Below are positions 42,685 to 54,131 of a stretch of 64,000 nt of DNA, one piece after another (the stretch's first letter is position 1; each line of letters starts with the position of its first letter). Source of the stretch: Chaetoderma sp. LZ-2023a (taxonomy: Eukaryota; Mollusca; Caudofoveata; Chaetodermatida; Chaetodermatidae); NCBI GenBank assembly GCA_034401795.1, contig CM067363.1, positions 30,494,855-30,558,854 on the forward strand, written 5' to 3'. The notes under the pieces are model-generated. The model had not been told where the DNA came from. It searched no databases and saw only the letters and a program-made list of their open reading frames with translations. The position numbers and the translations under genes were made by a program.

Positions 42685-42980
42685 ATTCAATTGATGAATC
42701 CAATTTTAGCTATTCCTCGCCCATACTTTGTCCGTGTTAGGATCGATCGAACTCCAAATTCCAATATCCAGAAAACTATATATGTGGGCTGTTTAATATT
42801 TTGAAACTAATTTGATGGGGTGCTGTTGCTGCCAAAGTTTATTAAATAGTAATGACAAACAATTAGTACAACTGGCGGGCCTTTAAAAGTTCCTGACGGA
42901 CTTAGCTAGGACATTCATTAAGGAGTTGCTTGTGACGTATTTGATTATGACATCATATACTTGATCGACAGTATGAAAGC
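42685..42980 (+). mobile_element. Hairpin MITE copy, hairpin half deleted
   Basis: CAATTTTAGCTATTCCTCGC, TTAGGATCGATCGAACTCC, GGCTGTTTAATATTTTGAAA, then straight to TTTATTAAATAGTAATGACA after GTGCTGTTGCTGCC; the second half of the stem is missing. Confidence 0.8.
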
Positions 42981-43555
42981 ATAGAATAGTGCCCAGGAAA
43001 AGCATATCCCAAAAACAAGCGAGCCGGGATATTAACGGAGCCAATTCACCAACCGTCTGGATGATAAGCTCCTAAAAAGTTACGGAAACGGTATAGGTGC
43101 TGGCAGAGGCTTATGAAAACACGTAGCAGTCAAAAGCATAGGGTACACCAAAATAAGAAACCAGGTAAAGAACTTAGTGAGGAAGACAAAGAGAAAATAA
43201 GAAGGAAACGGATTTGGATGAAGAGGAATCCAAAGAAATTCTGGAAGTATGTAAACTCAAAATGGAAAGTGAAAACAGGAGAAGACCATTGAGAACAGGG
43301 AGTTGAAGATAGCTAGTAGCAATAAAGACAAGGCAGGTGTGTTGTCAAAGTTCTTTACTAGTGTGTTCACGAATGAGCCATTGGGGACTCTACCAGAAAT
43401 TGAACTAAGCAGGAATTTCAAGGCACACTAACTACAGAAGAAAGAGTACGTAATTTACCGACTGGATTTCAGAAAAATAAAGCTCCTGGCCTAGATGGAA
43501 TCCATCCTAATTTTCTTAAAGCACTGCAGGATGTGCTCTACAAGCCCCTGCAAGT

Positions 43556-43787
43556 CTTCTTCTTTTCGTTCGCTGATCATACCGCCAGTCCTGTAAGTGG
43601 CTATCGACATGATCATAAGCGTTAAGTGCGTGGATCCATGGTTTATTAGAGTGCGCCGTGCGTCCTGGAACCTCCGTCTTCAGCACTCGAGGTTTCTGTC
43701 AGGGTTACCTCACCCTTACCTCCTTTAGTCGCCTCTTACGACACGCAGAGGATACGGAAGGTGTATTCTAAGCCCCACCTACAGGGC
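43556..43787 (-). mobile_element. SINE inserted in LINE-C, with target duplication
   Basis: It is flanked by AAGCCCCTGCAAGT (43542-43555) and AAGCCCGTGCAAGT (43788-43801), a 14-base target duplication with one mismatch. The minus strand reads GCCCTGTAGGTGGGGCTTAG, CTCTGCGTGTCGTAAGAGGC, GACTAAAGGAGGTAAGG and ends GAACGAAAAGAAGAAG (short purine tail). No clear A/B boxes are visible. The CGTAAGAGGCGACTAA stretch is, as I recall, a conserved block in SINEs of marine invertebrates. Confidence 0.8.
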
Positions 43788-43875
43788 AAGCCCGTGCAAG
43801 TGATATTTAACAAATCTATATTAGAGAGACAAGTACGAAGTACCTGGAAAACCGCAAATGTGACAGCACGCTTCA

Positions 43876-44145
43876 ACAAGAGCCATCAGAAGACGGCATA
43901 CACCCCCCCCCCCCCTAACAAATTATATCTGAATAAACATTTCAGATAAACATACATCAATAGTGGCCATACATGTATAATGTTAATTGTAAAGGGCAAT
44001 ATTTTAGAAAAACTTATCAATGAAAGATTAAATCCTGACACTGCATCTCGCCTTAAAGAAAGATAGATTTGTAAGTGCAGGTTCAATTCCGTTCAACTAT
44101 TATGCCGGGACAAGAGAAATTTGGTGAATTTTAAGTTTAAAAAGG
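43876..44145 (+). mobile_element. Second insertion in LINE-C; shares its start with 50616
   Basis: The LINE-C frame stops at TARFNK and resumes near KGNT-DPGNYR at 44145. The insert begins AACAAGAGCCATCAGAAGAC, then GGCATACACCCCCC, CATTTCAGATAAACATACAT and TTAATTGTAAAGGGCAATAT. The same series begins at 50616. Family not identified. Confidence 0.6.
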
Positions 44146-45449
44146 GCAACACGTGAGACCCAGGAAACTATAGACTGGTGAGCTTGACAAGCGTCCTGTG
44201 TAAGCTGATGGAGAAGTTGGTTAGAGCCAAAATTGTAGATATTAGGAATGAGCTTTTTTTTAGCAAACAGTTTGAATTTTTATCCGGAAGATCAACTACC
44301 GTGCAACTGCTCAAATTAATGGATGGGTGGACTCAGCTCATGGACAATGGATGAAAAATCAACACCATATACATGGACATTATGAAAGCCTTCGATACAG
44401 TGCCACACCCACGACTACTAAGCACGTTAAATAGCTATGGTCTGTGCAGCCAAGTAATCAAATGGACTGAAAACAACCTGTTCCAAAGAACACAAAAAGT
44501 GGTAATAAATGGAGTGAATTCTGGAACCAAACATGTGACAAGTGTCAAGTAGAATTCCACAATGTAGTGTCCTAGGACCCATATTGTTTGTAATATAAGT
44601 AAAAGACCTGCTGGACACTGTGAACGCAATGGCATATCTATTTGCAGACAACACAAAACTGTACAGTGAGATTAGAGGACCAGAAGATGGGATTACACTA
44701 CAAAATGATCTGAACTCACTACAAAAATGGATAAACACTTGGCTACTAAGATTCCGACCCGGACAAGTGTAAGATAAAGAATGTACAGAGTGGTAGGTCG
44801 ACAGTTGAGATAGACAGAACCGACATACAATATGAAGGGAGAAAATGTTATTCTTGATAATGTGGACAAAGAAAAAGACATAGGAGTGGTTGTTGAGAAA
44901 AACATAACCTTTAAAGCCCATATGCAAGCACAAGTGAACAAGGCAAATGGCACCATGGGTCTGATTAGAAAATCATTTACGTAAACTTGATGAAGAGATG
45001 TTCAGTTGTCTGTTCAAAGCACTCAAGACCACATCTCGAATATGCACTAAGTGTATGGAGTTCACATACAAGAAAAGCTATCTTCGTGCTGGAAAATGTG
45101 CGGTGGGGAAACTATATGAAATAGCCTACGGGAAGCTGTAGTAGACTCTAAAACAGGTTTACTGTTTGAGATAGGGTTAAACATAATTTGGGAGTCACAT
45201 TGCCATGAGGTCATGGGCGTGAGTGGTACCAAGCAGTGATAAACGAAGAGGCGCACATAAATGCTACACAGCCTGAGCCCATAGAATCACCATAAGTAAG
45301 ACAGATTGGATTCCTTTGTTATTTGCAATGCCATCATCAAACTGTTCAAGATATGGGAGGGATTCACTTGCAACATTTTTGCAGCCAATGTATGTACCGC
45401 ATCTGTACATTTCAGCACAGACTAAATATGAAAGGATACATTTCTAAAT

Positions 45450-45820
45450 ATGACCAGCCCACGTCTAGCTATGCCCGACATCATTTATAGCTATGTACAA
45501 CTAATTTATAGCTATGCCTCACCCATTTCAAGTTATGCCCCGGCCGTTTATGGCTAAACTCCGTCGACTTTTTAAGAATCTAGGGAATTGTTTTGAAACG
45601 TGAATTCAGAATCTAAATTTTAATGTAGTTATACATTAACTGGTTGAATATTTTGAAACAAATTCGACGGGACAACCTTGTTACCTATGGATATAGTTTC
45701 AAAATATTCAATAAAATGTTTATTAAATTGTGCAGTTCATCAGACATACAATTCGTACACCTTTGACTTTTCTGATCGATCTACGTCATTTTGATTTTGA
45801 CGCCAGGTAACACGTTATAA
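45450..45820 (+). mobile_element. Diverged hairpin MITE relative with duplicated left end
   Basis: TAGCTATGCCCGACATC, TATAGCTATGCCTCACCC and AAGTTATGCCCCGGCC repeat the left-end phrase three times, then GGTTGAATATTTTGAAACAA, TAGTTTCAAAATATTCAATA and a decayed arm (CTACGTCATTTTGATTTTGA). Confidence 0.65.
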
Positions 45821-46394
45821 ATATGGGACATGATGGGACTCGAGGATCACCTACCCTTGACAATCATTGTGACATTGACATTAACTCCTCATCCTGGCGA
45901 GCCTGACCATAAACTTTGTAATGTCATTTCGGTTATGAATATTCATTAATATCATCGTCATCATTGTAAGTTGTTCTAATGTTAAATAGAACTGACCTAA
46001 TATAATGGTATTCCCCGGAGCCAAGTATTATGTCCACTTTGTACAGGGAATGTTAAATGTCACTGACTGAGTCAATTTGAAATGATGGTGTGATAGTGTG
46101 CCATTTAATGCTGTGATTTTACTAAGTAAATATTATTTTATAATCGCTCTTTCTTGGAATGAACAAAGAAAATGGATGAATGGATGGATAGATAGGTAAA
46201 TATCCATATTCCATTTAGATATATACTTTGTTATAGTTTGAACCAGTTGGTGTTGAAAATAATATTATTAAGATTTGACTTATCTCAAGCATAAGTTGCT
46301 GCTGCCTGGCCAGGTACTTGTCTCATGGTTCTGTTGCTAAATAGCAACCAGTACCGAATGCACACATTAATGCCATGTTAGAATCATGTAAGAT
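45821..46394. other. No gene recognised
   Basis: AT-rich with GGATGAATGGATGGATAG near 46174. No frame or match. Confidence 0.45.
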
Positions 46395-48830
46395 TACTGT
46401 ATTCTGCAGTTGTAATAGTCGAGACATGCTACAGTTGCAATCAGTCCTCCTTCGCTTTTGCCCACCGTGTCTTGTCCTCAGCCAAAATCCTTAGCTTCCT
46501 CAGATCCATTTTTGACGTGAGTGTACAGAGTCCTGCTTTCTTGAGGTCGCCCCATAGAATGCATAGAGGATTTATGCAATGACGTCCTCTCCTGGCTTTG
46601 TATTTGCTGGCTCCAAGTAGGGTGATTTCCAAGGCGGCGATGTATTGCACATCTTGTATAGTGAATCATTGGAAATTATGCTGTCTGGCCATCGGTGTCC
46701 AGTGATGGTGCATATGTTTTTGCAGGTTTGTCTATAGCTGCCTTTGGAGCTGCCCAGCTGTTACAGTTACACAGCATCAAGGATACGCAGGTTGCATTGT
46801 ATAAACGTAGTCTTTTTATCAAGTGCATCTTTGATCTACGAATCCATAGCTTCCAGGACTGGAAAGTGATGTTCCCCATGACGTAGCATGCAGCAATGTC
46901 GGCAAAGCAGTGAGCCCAGGATTTTACTTTTCCCCCATGAAGTGTATCGTTATTTTCTTTAGTTTCGTGCTTTGTAGGTAGGTATAATGTGGGTGAACTG
47001 TTTTGGATCCATTCATAAAGCTAGTTTGCCTGCAGCTATTGAGGAAAGTTCGTCAATAGGTTTCTTTTCCTCGTCCACATTGTCCGCATATTCCGTCACT
47101 AGCGGCATACCCAGTATTGACACTGGGGGGTTTGGTCTTGTGGAAATTTCCCACATGGATTTCAATGCAGCAACAAGGCAACGTGTGAAAAGCACAGGAG
47201 ATAAACCATCTTCCTGTGGGGAGCCGACTGATCTCTCAAACTCTACAGACTTCACTGACTGACTCGTACTCTCAGCTTGGTGTCTGCAAGCAGTAGTCTC
47301 ACTGGTCGTAGCTCACCATTGCAACTGGCCTGGCGTAGTAGATCAAGTATCTGTGAGCATTTAATTGTGTCAAAGGAGTGTGACATGTCGATGCCCATTT
47401 TGTGGAAATCCCAGTGTTTGGACATGACTACCGACACAAGTATGCGTTGAGCCCATACAATGTCTGCGCAGCTGCATCCACGTTTGAAGCCACTTTGACA
47501 TGATCGTGTGAAGTCATCTTGTCTCGGATACTGCATAGAGTAGCATTGGACAGGATTTTCTGTATGCTGCTGAGGAGTGCAATGGTCCATACATTGGCTG
47601 GGGGAGGAGCGGGCAGGTCGTTTCTTGGGCTTGGGTAGCGTGATAAGGGCGCCTTGGCATACAGAATCAATGGGAAGGTTGTGCATAAAAGCTGAATTGA
47701 TTAGGTGCGTGATCGGTTGTTGAGATAATGTCACTTGCATATTTGAATAGTTCATTCCTCATGCCATCATGTCCCGATGAACACCCATTTTTCAGGGCTT
47801 TAAGTGCCTTCTCAACTTCAGCCGTTTTAATTGGTGTTAGTAATGGCCTGGGGTCTCATGAGAACGGGTGCAAGGGCTCATCATCCTGGTCAGTGAACTG
47901 TTCCTTGAACCATTCTCGAATCACCTCGGCTTTGCCCTGGTCAGTCCCAATAAAGTGTCCTTCAGAGTTCTGTACAATGAGTGGGGTGTGTAGTCAGTAA
48001 CTCTCATGGCTCAGGCTGGCTGAAACATTTTGACAGTCATCCGTGGCAGTGATTTCACCTGCTAGGGAGTATCCTTGTTGAATAGCAAGATCTTAAGCGT
48101 TTGCTACTGTGGCGCAGAATGCCATTGCGCTTCCAGCGTAGTTTAGTTCGGTCTTCACTTTGGCCACTTTGATATATTCGCAGCCACAACGTTTTCTGCT
48201 CTGCTGACAGTTGTACTACTAAAGGGTTGCCAGTATACAAAGTTCGTTTTTTAAGAACACCTATGGTGCTGGTAGCTGGTGATTTCACACATTTCAGTAT
48301 TTTGCTTAGGGCTTCATTCGGATCGGAGCTGCCATCGATGTTAGCTATTTGATGAGCATGGGTCGGTTGTAGGTGACTCTACCCTCTAGCCTGATGTTAT
48401 TTAAACATTAGATAGAGGTTGTTCATCTGAAGGTGTGTAATGACTGGCTTATAGTCAGAATTGAGGTCTGTGCCTCCATAGAAATGAGCATCCCGAAAAA
48501 AGAGATTTTGCTTCTGTCTTACATAGTATGAAGTCTATTTGGTTGAATACAGCTGTTGTAGCCTTAAACCTTTTGGGGCTTTGCGATCAGCAATGTATCA
48601 GGTCCATGTTGTCTGATGATGGCATGGGTGTTTGAAAGCCATATTTGTGGCAAATAGGCCATTGGAACTAAGGAATGCCACCAGTGCATCTCCATTGCTG
48701 CTGTGTATGCCCTCTCCATACGATCCCATGCATAAGCAAAGTCCTGAACTTTTGTCCGCAATTCCGAGTTCACCCATCTTGGAGTTGAAATCTCCACACA
48801 CAAACAGTTGCCATCTAGCCGGTATTGCAA
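46395..48830 (-). mobile_element. LINE-A copy 3, longest, reaches the endonuclease
   Basis: Reverse copy. The 3' end is at 46395-46445 (TTCTGCAGTTGTAATAGTCG on plus). It contains the thumb, a YADN-type catalytic box (TEYADNVDEEKK, changed from YADD), QDDFTRSCQSGFKRGCSCAD, DMSHSFDTIKCSQ, and NGCSSGHDGMRNEL. Then, past the 5' ends of copies 1 and 2, it continues into an endonuclease: CGDFNSKMGELGIADKSS (about 48740-48795) and a later SDYKPVITHLQ-type segment near 48440. It is truncated at about 48830 inside the endonuclease. Several small deletions make it older than copies 1 and 2. Confidence 0.85.
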
Positions 48831-49679
48831 TGTAATGTTAGAATCATACTTGATTTTAAATAACTTGTTTATACCTAGAAGCATGTATGTTTATCAAGCA
48901 ATACTTTAGATTCATGTAATATTTAGCACAGCACACTTTGGACTCGCACTTTGATTGATAAGATCTCAGTGAACCCCAAGGTATGCCCATTATAAATGAA
49001 TAGCAAAAACTCATAGAAAGTTGTAGAGCTGTCAAAGTTAAATTGGAATCGAAATATATGTGGTATTTCCAGTTGATTGGCAAGTCAAAGCAATATTTGT
49101 TATTACTAATGCTAGCTATCATCAATACGGATAATACTTGTGGAGATGGAAGTTTCCTGAAGAGAATAAGTGGAGATTGATTGACCCTATTCATGTAATG
49201 TATGGAAATAACTAATCAACCCCCATTGCTCAGAAGAGTTAGCGTAAGTCCAACAAGGGCAAAGCACATCTGTGTGTATAAAAGTAGCTGATGTTTACAC
49301 TCATTAACATTTTACCACCATAGACCTCGCCATTTCAGGGATTTTACTGTTCCTAAGACCAGTCGCTACTATAATAAGAGCTATCTTAATACAAATTTGT
49401 TATAGTTGTTTAGATTTATAGTATCAGTTTATCAAGTTATTCTGTGAATAAGCATACAATTTTGTCAAGTTATTACTTCAAGTTTACAAGTTATTTATAA
49501 GATTAATAAATCTATATTTGTTATCAGTAGTCGTGTGAATCTTTGAATAGGAAAGATATTAATCTGTGCAGAGAAAGGCAACCTTTCTTCCGCTTTGCAA
49601 TCTTCGAGTCATCAGACCCAGTCTTGACCAGTCGATCTCAGCCACAGACCGGTCTATCAAGTAAGTTAAAGAAGTTCCA
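48831..49679. other. No gene recognised
   Basis: AT-rich. 49435-49500 repeats the phrase TCAAGTTATT three times (ATCAAGTTATTCTG, GTCAAGTTATTACT, TACAAGTTATTTAT). No supported frame. Confidence 0.45.
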
Positions 49680-49742
49680 ATTTCTTCAACGTGACATTTG
49701 ATTATGACGCCAGATAATTGAGTGACAGATCCCTCCATTGTT
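49680..49742 (+). mobile_element. Hairpin MITE right-arm scrap
   Basis: CAACGTGACATTTGATTATG, ACGCCAGATAATTGAGTGAC and GATCCCTCCATTG. Only the end of the arm remains. Confidence 0.55.
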
Positions 49743-50615
49743 CTTCTTGAGGATCCGAAGCGCCATACAAACATTAACTATCCGATTGATGCATGGCACC
49801 AGCTAATATTGTGAAGAGTAACTGAAAGTTGGTGGCTTATCCAAAAACAACTTTCTGTCAAATTGATTTCAAAATATTCAGCATATCCAGAGTTAAACTA
49901 CATGGAAAATGTAGTATGCAAAAATTCAGCAGGTAGACATTAAGCTTATATGGTTGTGGGTCAAAGTCCTTTCCCTGACATGGAAGGTGTGGTGCTAGAG
50001 CCATGCAATTTGGCATGGGATATATTCTTTTGATGTTTTCGCACAAAACATCATATGACATGCTTTGTATTTTAAAATGGCATAGATTATTAACTAAGGA
50101 GAAACTATCAGGTTTCTTTTAAAAACGCTATGTAGGATTTAAATAAGTGTATATAAGGATATTACTCCACCAAATTGTGATGGCCTGAATGTATGGACGT
50201 CATGAATCCATCCATTTTGGCATTCCGTTTTAAGTCCCAAGTACGAAAAATATGGGCAAAAGCAAAAATCGGGATAGGTTAACCCAGATTTTGTGCCCTA
50301 TTTGATGAATAGCATTATGTGACGAATACATTAGGATTACGAAACCCGACTTCTGTAAACAAGAATTGGTTCACTAATGCAAGTTTGATTGACGTACGAT
50401 GAAGTAGATGTCAGAGTATGTGATTAATCCCAATGCATCCCAGACAAACCATATCCTGACAAGTTCCAGATGTATATGATGGGTACTTGGTTTCCTTAAT
50501 GATGGTGTACTAAACCGGACATGCACAGATATAGACCAATTGATGTTATCATCACTTATTAGCTGAAAATACGAAAAATAGGCGTGTCCATTTCCAGATA
50601 ATGTCCGGGGTAAAC
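49743..50615. other. No gene recognised
   Basis: A short scrap TGATTTCAAAATATTCAGCA near 49863 is a hairpin piece. Otherwise nothing. Confidence 0.45.
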
Positions 50616-50720
50616 AAGAGCCATCAGAAGATGGCATATCACCCACCAAACACTTTAGATAAACATAGATCACGAGTTGCTGACATAACATTACTTGCAA
50701 AGAACAATATTGTGGTCGGG
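50616..50720 (+). mobile_element. Second copy of the repeat found inside LINE-C
   Basis: AACAAGAGCCATCAGAAGAT, CACCCACCAAACACTTTAGA, TAAACATAGATC and ACTTGCAAAGAACAATATTG match 43876-44010. Confidence 0.65.
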
Positions 50721-53192
50721 TTATGGGTGGTATTTGCCAACCTTGAACCGGTAACCCACCCTCTGGGATACACTATGGCTGCCCTATGGATGGCTATACC
50801 CTAAGCATGTATGATGGCAAAAATGCCTAAGACATGATTTGCCCTCTCTCCATGCGCCGAGCCACTGGGAGATTCATATAACGGGACATGAGACTGATGA
50901 CTAGGTGGACATTTTAGCTTTTTCATATACATGCACAGGTTCTTGCTCGTAACGGCCATGATCACAAATGTTTCCGGGAATGTTTGGTACCTTTGGAATC
51001 CTGAAGGCTCAACTTCCTCGCCACAATAATATCAGGTCAAGATGAAGACGAAGTCGTTTATAAAAACATAAATTCCTAAAACACCTTGGAAGAAAACAAC
51101 TCAAAATGCAGTGTAGACATTTTACCTACTGCTGAGACCTCTATACCCGACAATATGAATACTGATTGGTTGAAAGATTCTTAAAGAAATCCAGCCATTC
51201 GCTGAAAGATAATGAGATTCAGAGCAGAGTATAAAAGATGCTCGCTCTGTGATGTGAGTACCGAGCTGCTGAAAGGTTGTTCTGTAATCGCCTCGCCAAA
51301 GACCCCAGTCGACAGTATACATCCCGCTTCAGTTAAATGACAAGAAAACTGTACTGCGGCACTGCCGGCGGTTCAACTGCTTGCCATGGGTCGTCATCTA
51401 CACAGGCAGCAGGGCAACCATAAATTTTGAAAGGACCGCTTCGCAAGAACAGCCCAAAATAACTTAAATTTCTCCATCTCCAGCAAACCACCGCCTCCGC
51501 CTTTTTCTGAAAACCTCGCTGATCTGAGACCTCCATTCCGCCTTCTAACTCCAGAAGAAAGTAGGCCTGCCTACATATCCGCCACACCGCTGATTCCTTC
51601 TCGCAGAGACCCAGCCTGAAACATCTCGGCTACACTCCGCCTGCCACGAAGAACTCAGCAAACACCGCTCGGCAACAGCCTCCGAGCGAGTCAAACTTCT
51701 GCCGTCTTCGAACTTCGTTTAACAGAATAGTCTGCTGTTTATTGTTTTCGCTCTAGTAGAGATTTTCTGCCACCTCCTAGAACAACCGCCTCAGCTTATT
51801 CAACTCCAGCTGTCCCATTCGCTAGATCCCACCGCATCGCGGGATGAACTTACTCTTCTCGCACCACTTCTTCGCGACTGCTTATCACGTGAGGAAACCG
51901 TTGAACTTTCACCCATTCCAGCAAGTTTCATTAGACCCGGCTTATTGTGATCTTTGGCCGTCGAGGATTAAAACACCAGATGAGGTTGTGCCTTGGGAAT
52001 ATACCTACAGAGGCTAGTTAGAAGCCAACAATTCCCGCAACAGCAAAACCTAGAACCCACATCTTGTTTTCTACCATGACTGTGACAGTTTCCACGGCGC
52101 TTAGGAATTGAACTGTACATGATTAAGATCTTAAATATATGCACTAATCCAGTTCTTATTTTTACTAACTAACAGAATCTTCAGAGATACCGCTTTAAAC
52201 TCCATTTATATCGATTCTTTCCACCGCACTCAGGCATCAGCTCCACTGTGTATTCTTACCAGTAAAGACATCCACACATTTTCGCAGCTCGTGACGTCCA
52301 GCGTGCTTAACGCTGAAATATTCCACCCCACCTCCTTTACTTATTTGATATGTCCCCCACATTTCACTTGGACTACTTCCAACTAGTGATAATTGTTGCC
52401 AGCGGCCTAGCCACCTCTCACGGTTAGGCCCCCACACCTCCGCTGAAACTCCCGCAATCGATGCATGGCTTCGATCTGCGCTACCTCGGGCCCTAACAGT
52501 AGGATATATTACTAGGATTAAGAAAGCCGAGTTCTTCGAGCCACCATGCCTCTCAGCTTGTCTTAAACACACACACACCCTACCGACACCCTCGCCTCTG
52601 GCTTCGAAACCCACCTTTTTCTTTCGCCCGCTCAGACGGGTCTCTTGACCCGTAATTACATTTTGTAGGGAAGAGTTTGCCACCGTAAAAACTTGCACCG
52701 ACCACTAGGGTGCCTTGAGCGCGTCTCCCATACTGAGTGAAGAACCCGATGGCGTAACTTTCCCCCCACCCAGCGTACTTTTTCTTTATGGCCGCTTGGC
52801 CAGCTGCTTACGGCAAATGTAGGCACACACAGAAGGCCCGCCTCTGGACGCCCGCTGAGCACTTCGGACCATGCAGGAACGACTAAAAACTTCGTCTTCC
52901 CAGGTGTTTCTTTGAACATTAAAGTAGAACTATCCTTCTGGAGACACGTAATTATAGCTCTTAGCGCCAAACGACTATTTCACCCAACCTTAAAAATACA
53001 CTTAGACTGACAAGACGAATAGTGACCACTAGCGACTGTGTGGGACAGATAGGAAAAGTCCACTGTCTCTTCTCCCGCCTACGACCCCTTCCCCTGAGAG
53101 ACAGCTGTTTCCCCATCGCCTCACAGGCCCGCCTGCCTCAGAAGCGACGGTAGCTCAGATAGGACTACCGACGACTAGGACGGGAATTTCTC
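50721..53192. other. GC-rich segment without a recognised gene
   Basis: From about 51200 the base composition rises in C, with CpG-containing words frequent. TATAAAAG at about 51231 is TATA-like on plus. Minus-strand frames of 153 (52237-52698) and 104 codons (52656-52970) have no motif I recognise and lack a convincing start. It could be a promoter-like or repeat-derived block; I cannot decide. Confidence 0.4.
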
Positions 53193-53484
53193 CTGTCACT
53201 GCAATTGTTACAATTGATACTTTTAGAGGCGTAAATTGTGTGACAAGATGTAACAAAACGAAATAAATCTTAGCATTTTATGATTTTGTTCCATATAAAT
53301 TAATATAATTTTTTTCAAGTTATGAAATTGAAATAGAGGCACATTAATTTAAATACGTAATGAAATCATCATATGTTAAGCTTTATTTCATTTCATTACA
53401 TCTAGCCCACAATTTAAGTCTCTAAAAGTATACAATTTAAACAATTTTATTTTCAGTCATTTTGCTGTCAATATGCACCTTTAA
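53193..53484 (+). mobile_element. piggyBac-like MITE, copy 2
   Basis: AATTGTTACAATTGATACTT, TTAGAGGCGTAAATTGTGTG, ACGAAATAAATCTTAGCATT and the right end GTCAATATGCACCTTTAATG match 11768-12113. The left terminal repeat is worn away. At the right end TTAA leads straight into a fold-back element, so it probably landed in that element's TTAA-containing edge. Confidence 0.8.
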
Positions 53485-53690
53485 TGACTAAATCTGATCA
53501 AGAAATTACTGAATGTCCATTTGCAGGATGAGAAGACTATTTTTGAAAATTTATGACTGGATCGATTATCGAGCCAGTCATTCCTGAGTTAAATTTTCAA
53601 AAATACTCTTCCCTTGGCCTGCAAATAGACATTCCTCAAGGCCACTGCAAAGGGCAGTTTTGGTCAACTTCGGCATTAAAGGGTTAATAA
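53485..53690. mobile_element. Fold-back element copy
   Basis: CATTTGCAGGATGAGAAGAC, GAAAATTTATGACTGGATCG, ATTATCGAGCCAGTCATTCC, TTTTCAAAAATACTCTTCCC, AGGCCACTGCAAAGGGCAGT and TTAAAGGGTTAA. Confidence 0.85.
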
Positions 53691-54029
53691 GTATTTGTCA
53701 ACGATAGTTTGGAGGTTTTGTATAACCATATGTTTATCATTATTATATCTTCAATAGTCGAATCCATGTCGATTTCGTAAAACAAATAACAGATAGATAT
53801 TTCAGTTGTCGATGTTTGCCTGCGTACGCTCAGGCATTGACTGTTGCCATTTTAGGTTTTGGGGCGATTTCTTATACTAGCTGGCGCCGGGTGTGCTGGT
53901 AAAGGCCGTAATTACGTAATGCAAACAACATGGTGTCAACTTTACCTGATGGGATTGAAGTGTATCTATCCATCTATATTTTTAATAAACTTAGTAACTG
54001 CTTTTCAATTTTTGTGATGTCATCACAGC
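53691..54029. other. No gene; downstream of the polycystin gene
   Basis: AT-rich sequence beyond the likely 3' end of the polycystin-like gene. No frame or repeat match. Confidence 0.5.
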
Positions 54030-54035
54030 TTTAAT
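54030..54035 (-). terminator. Candidate poly(A) signal of the polycystin-like gene
   Basis: ATTAAA on the minus strand about 97 bases after the stop codon. It is the commonest variant of AATAAA; no AATAAA is nearer. Position fits a short 3' UTR. Confidence 0.35.
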
Positions 54036-54131
54036 TAGGCAGAAATGGCTCAAATTGTTTTTCAAACATTTAACAGATTTCATCTTTAGTCCACATAAAC
54101 CAGGCTTTCTGAGAATTCAAAATTCAAATAG

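Larger units (their letters stand above)
43090..45290 (+). mobile_element. LINE-C (CR1/Jockey-like) remnant with two insertions
   Basis: Order on the plus strand: KRNPKKFWKYVNSKWKVKTG and KDKAGVLSKFFTSVFTNEPL (start of RT region), a P-KAPGLDGIHPNF-type segment in another frame near 43475, FNKSILERQVRSTWKTANVT, NYRLVSLTSVLCKLMEKLV (about 44170), YMDIMKAFDTVPHPRLLSTL, a shifted QCS-PRT--VCN segment, FADNTKLYSEIRG-type near 44640, and KEKDIGVVVEKNITFKAHMQ. This is the standard CR1/Jockey layout. Breaks are frequent, so it is old. A SINE (43556-43787) and another repeat (43876-44145) split it. Confidence 0.85.

Noticed and set aside
44427-44956. Minus-strand frame of 168 codons
   Set aside because: Antisense of LINE-C.
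52237-52970. Two minus-strand frames of 153 and 104 codons as a gene
   Set aside because: No recognisable motif, no splice fit between them, Gly/Arg/Ser-rich composition typical of GC-rich noncoding DNA.
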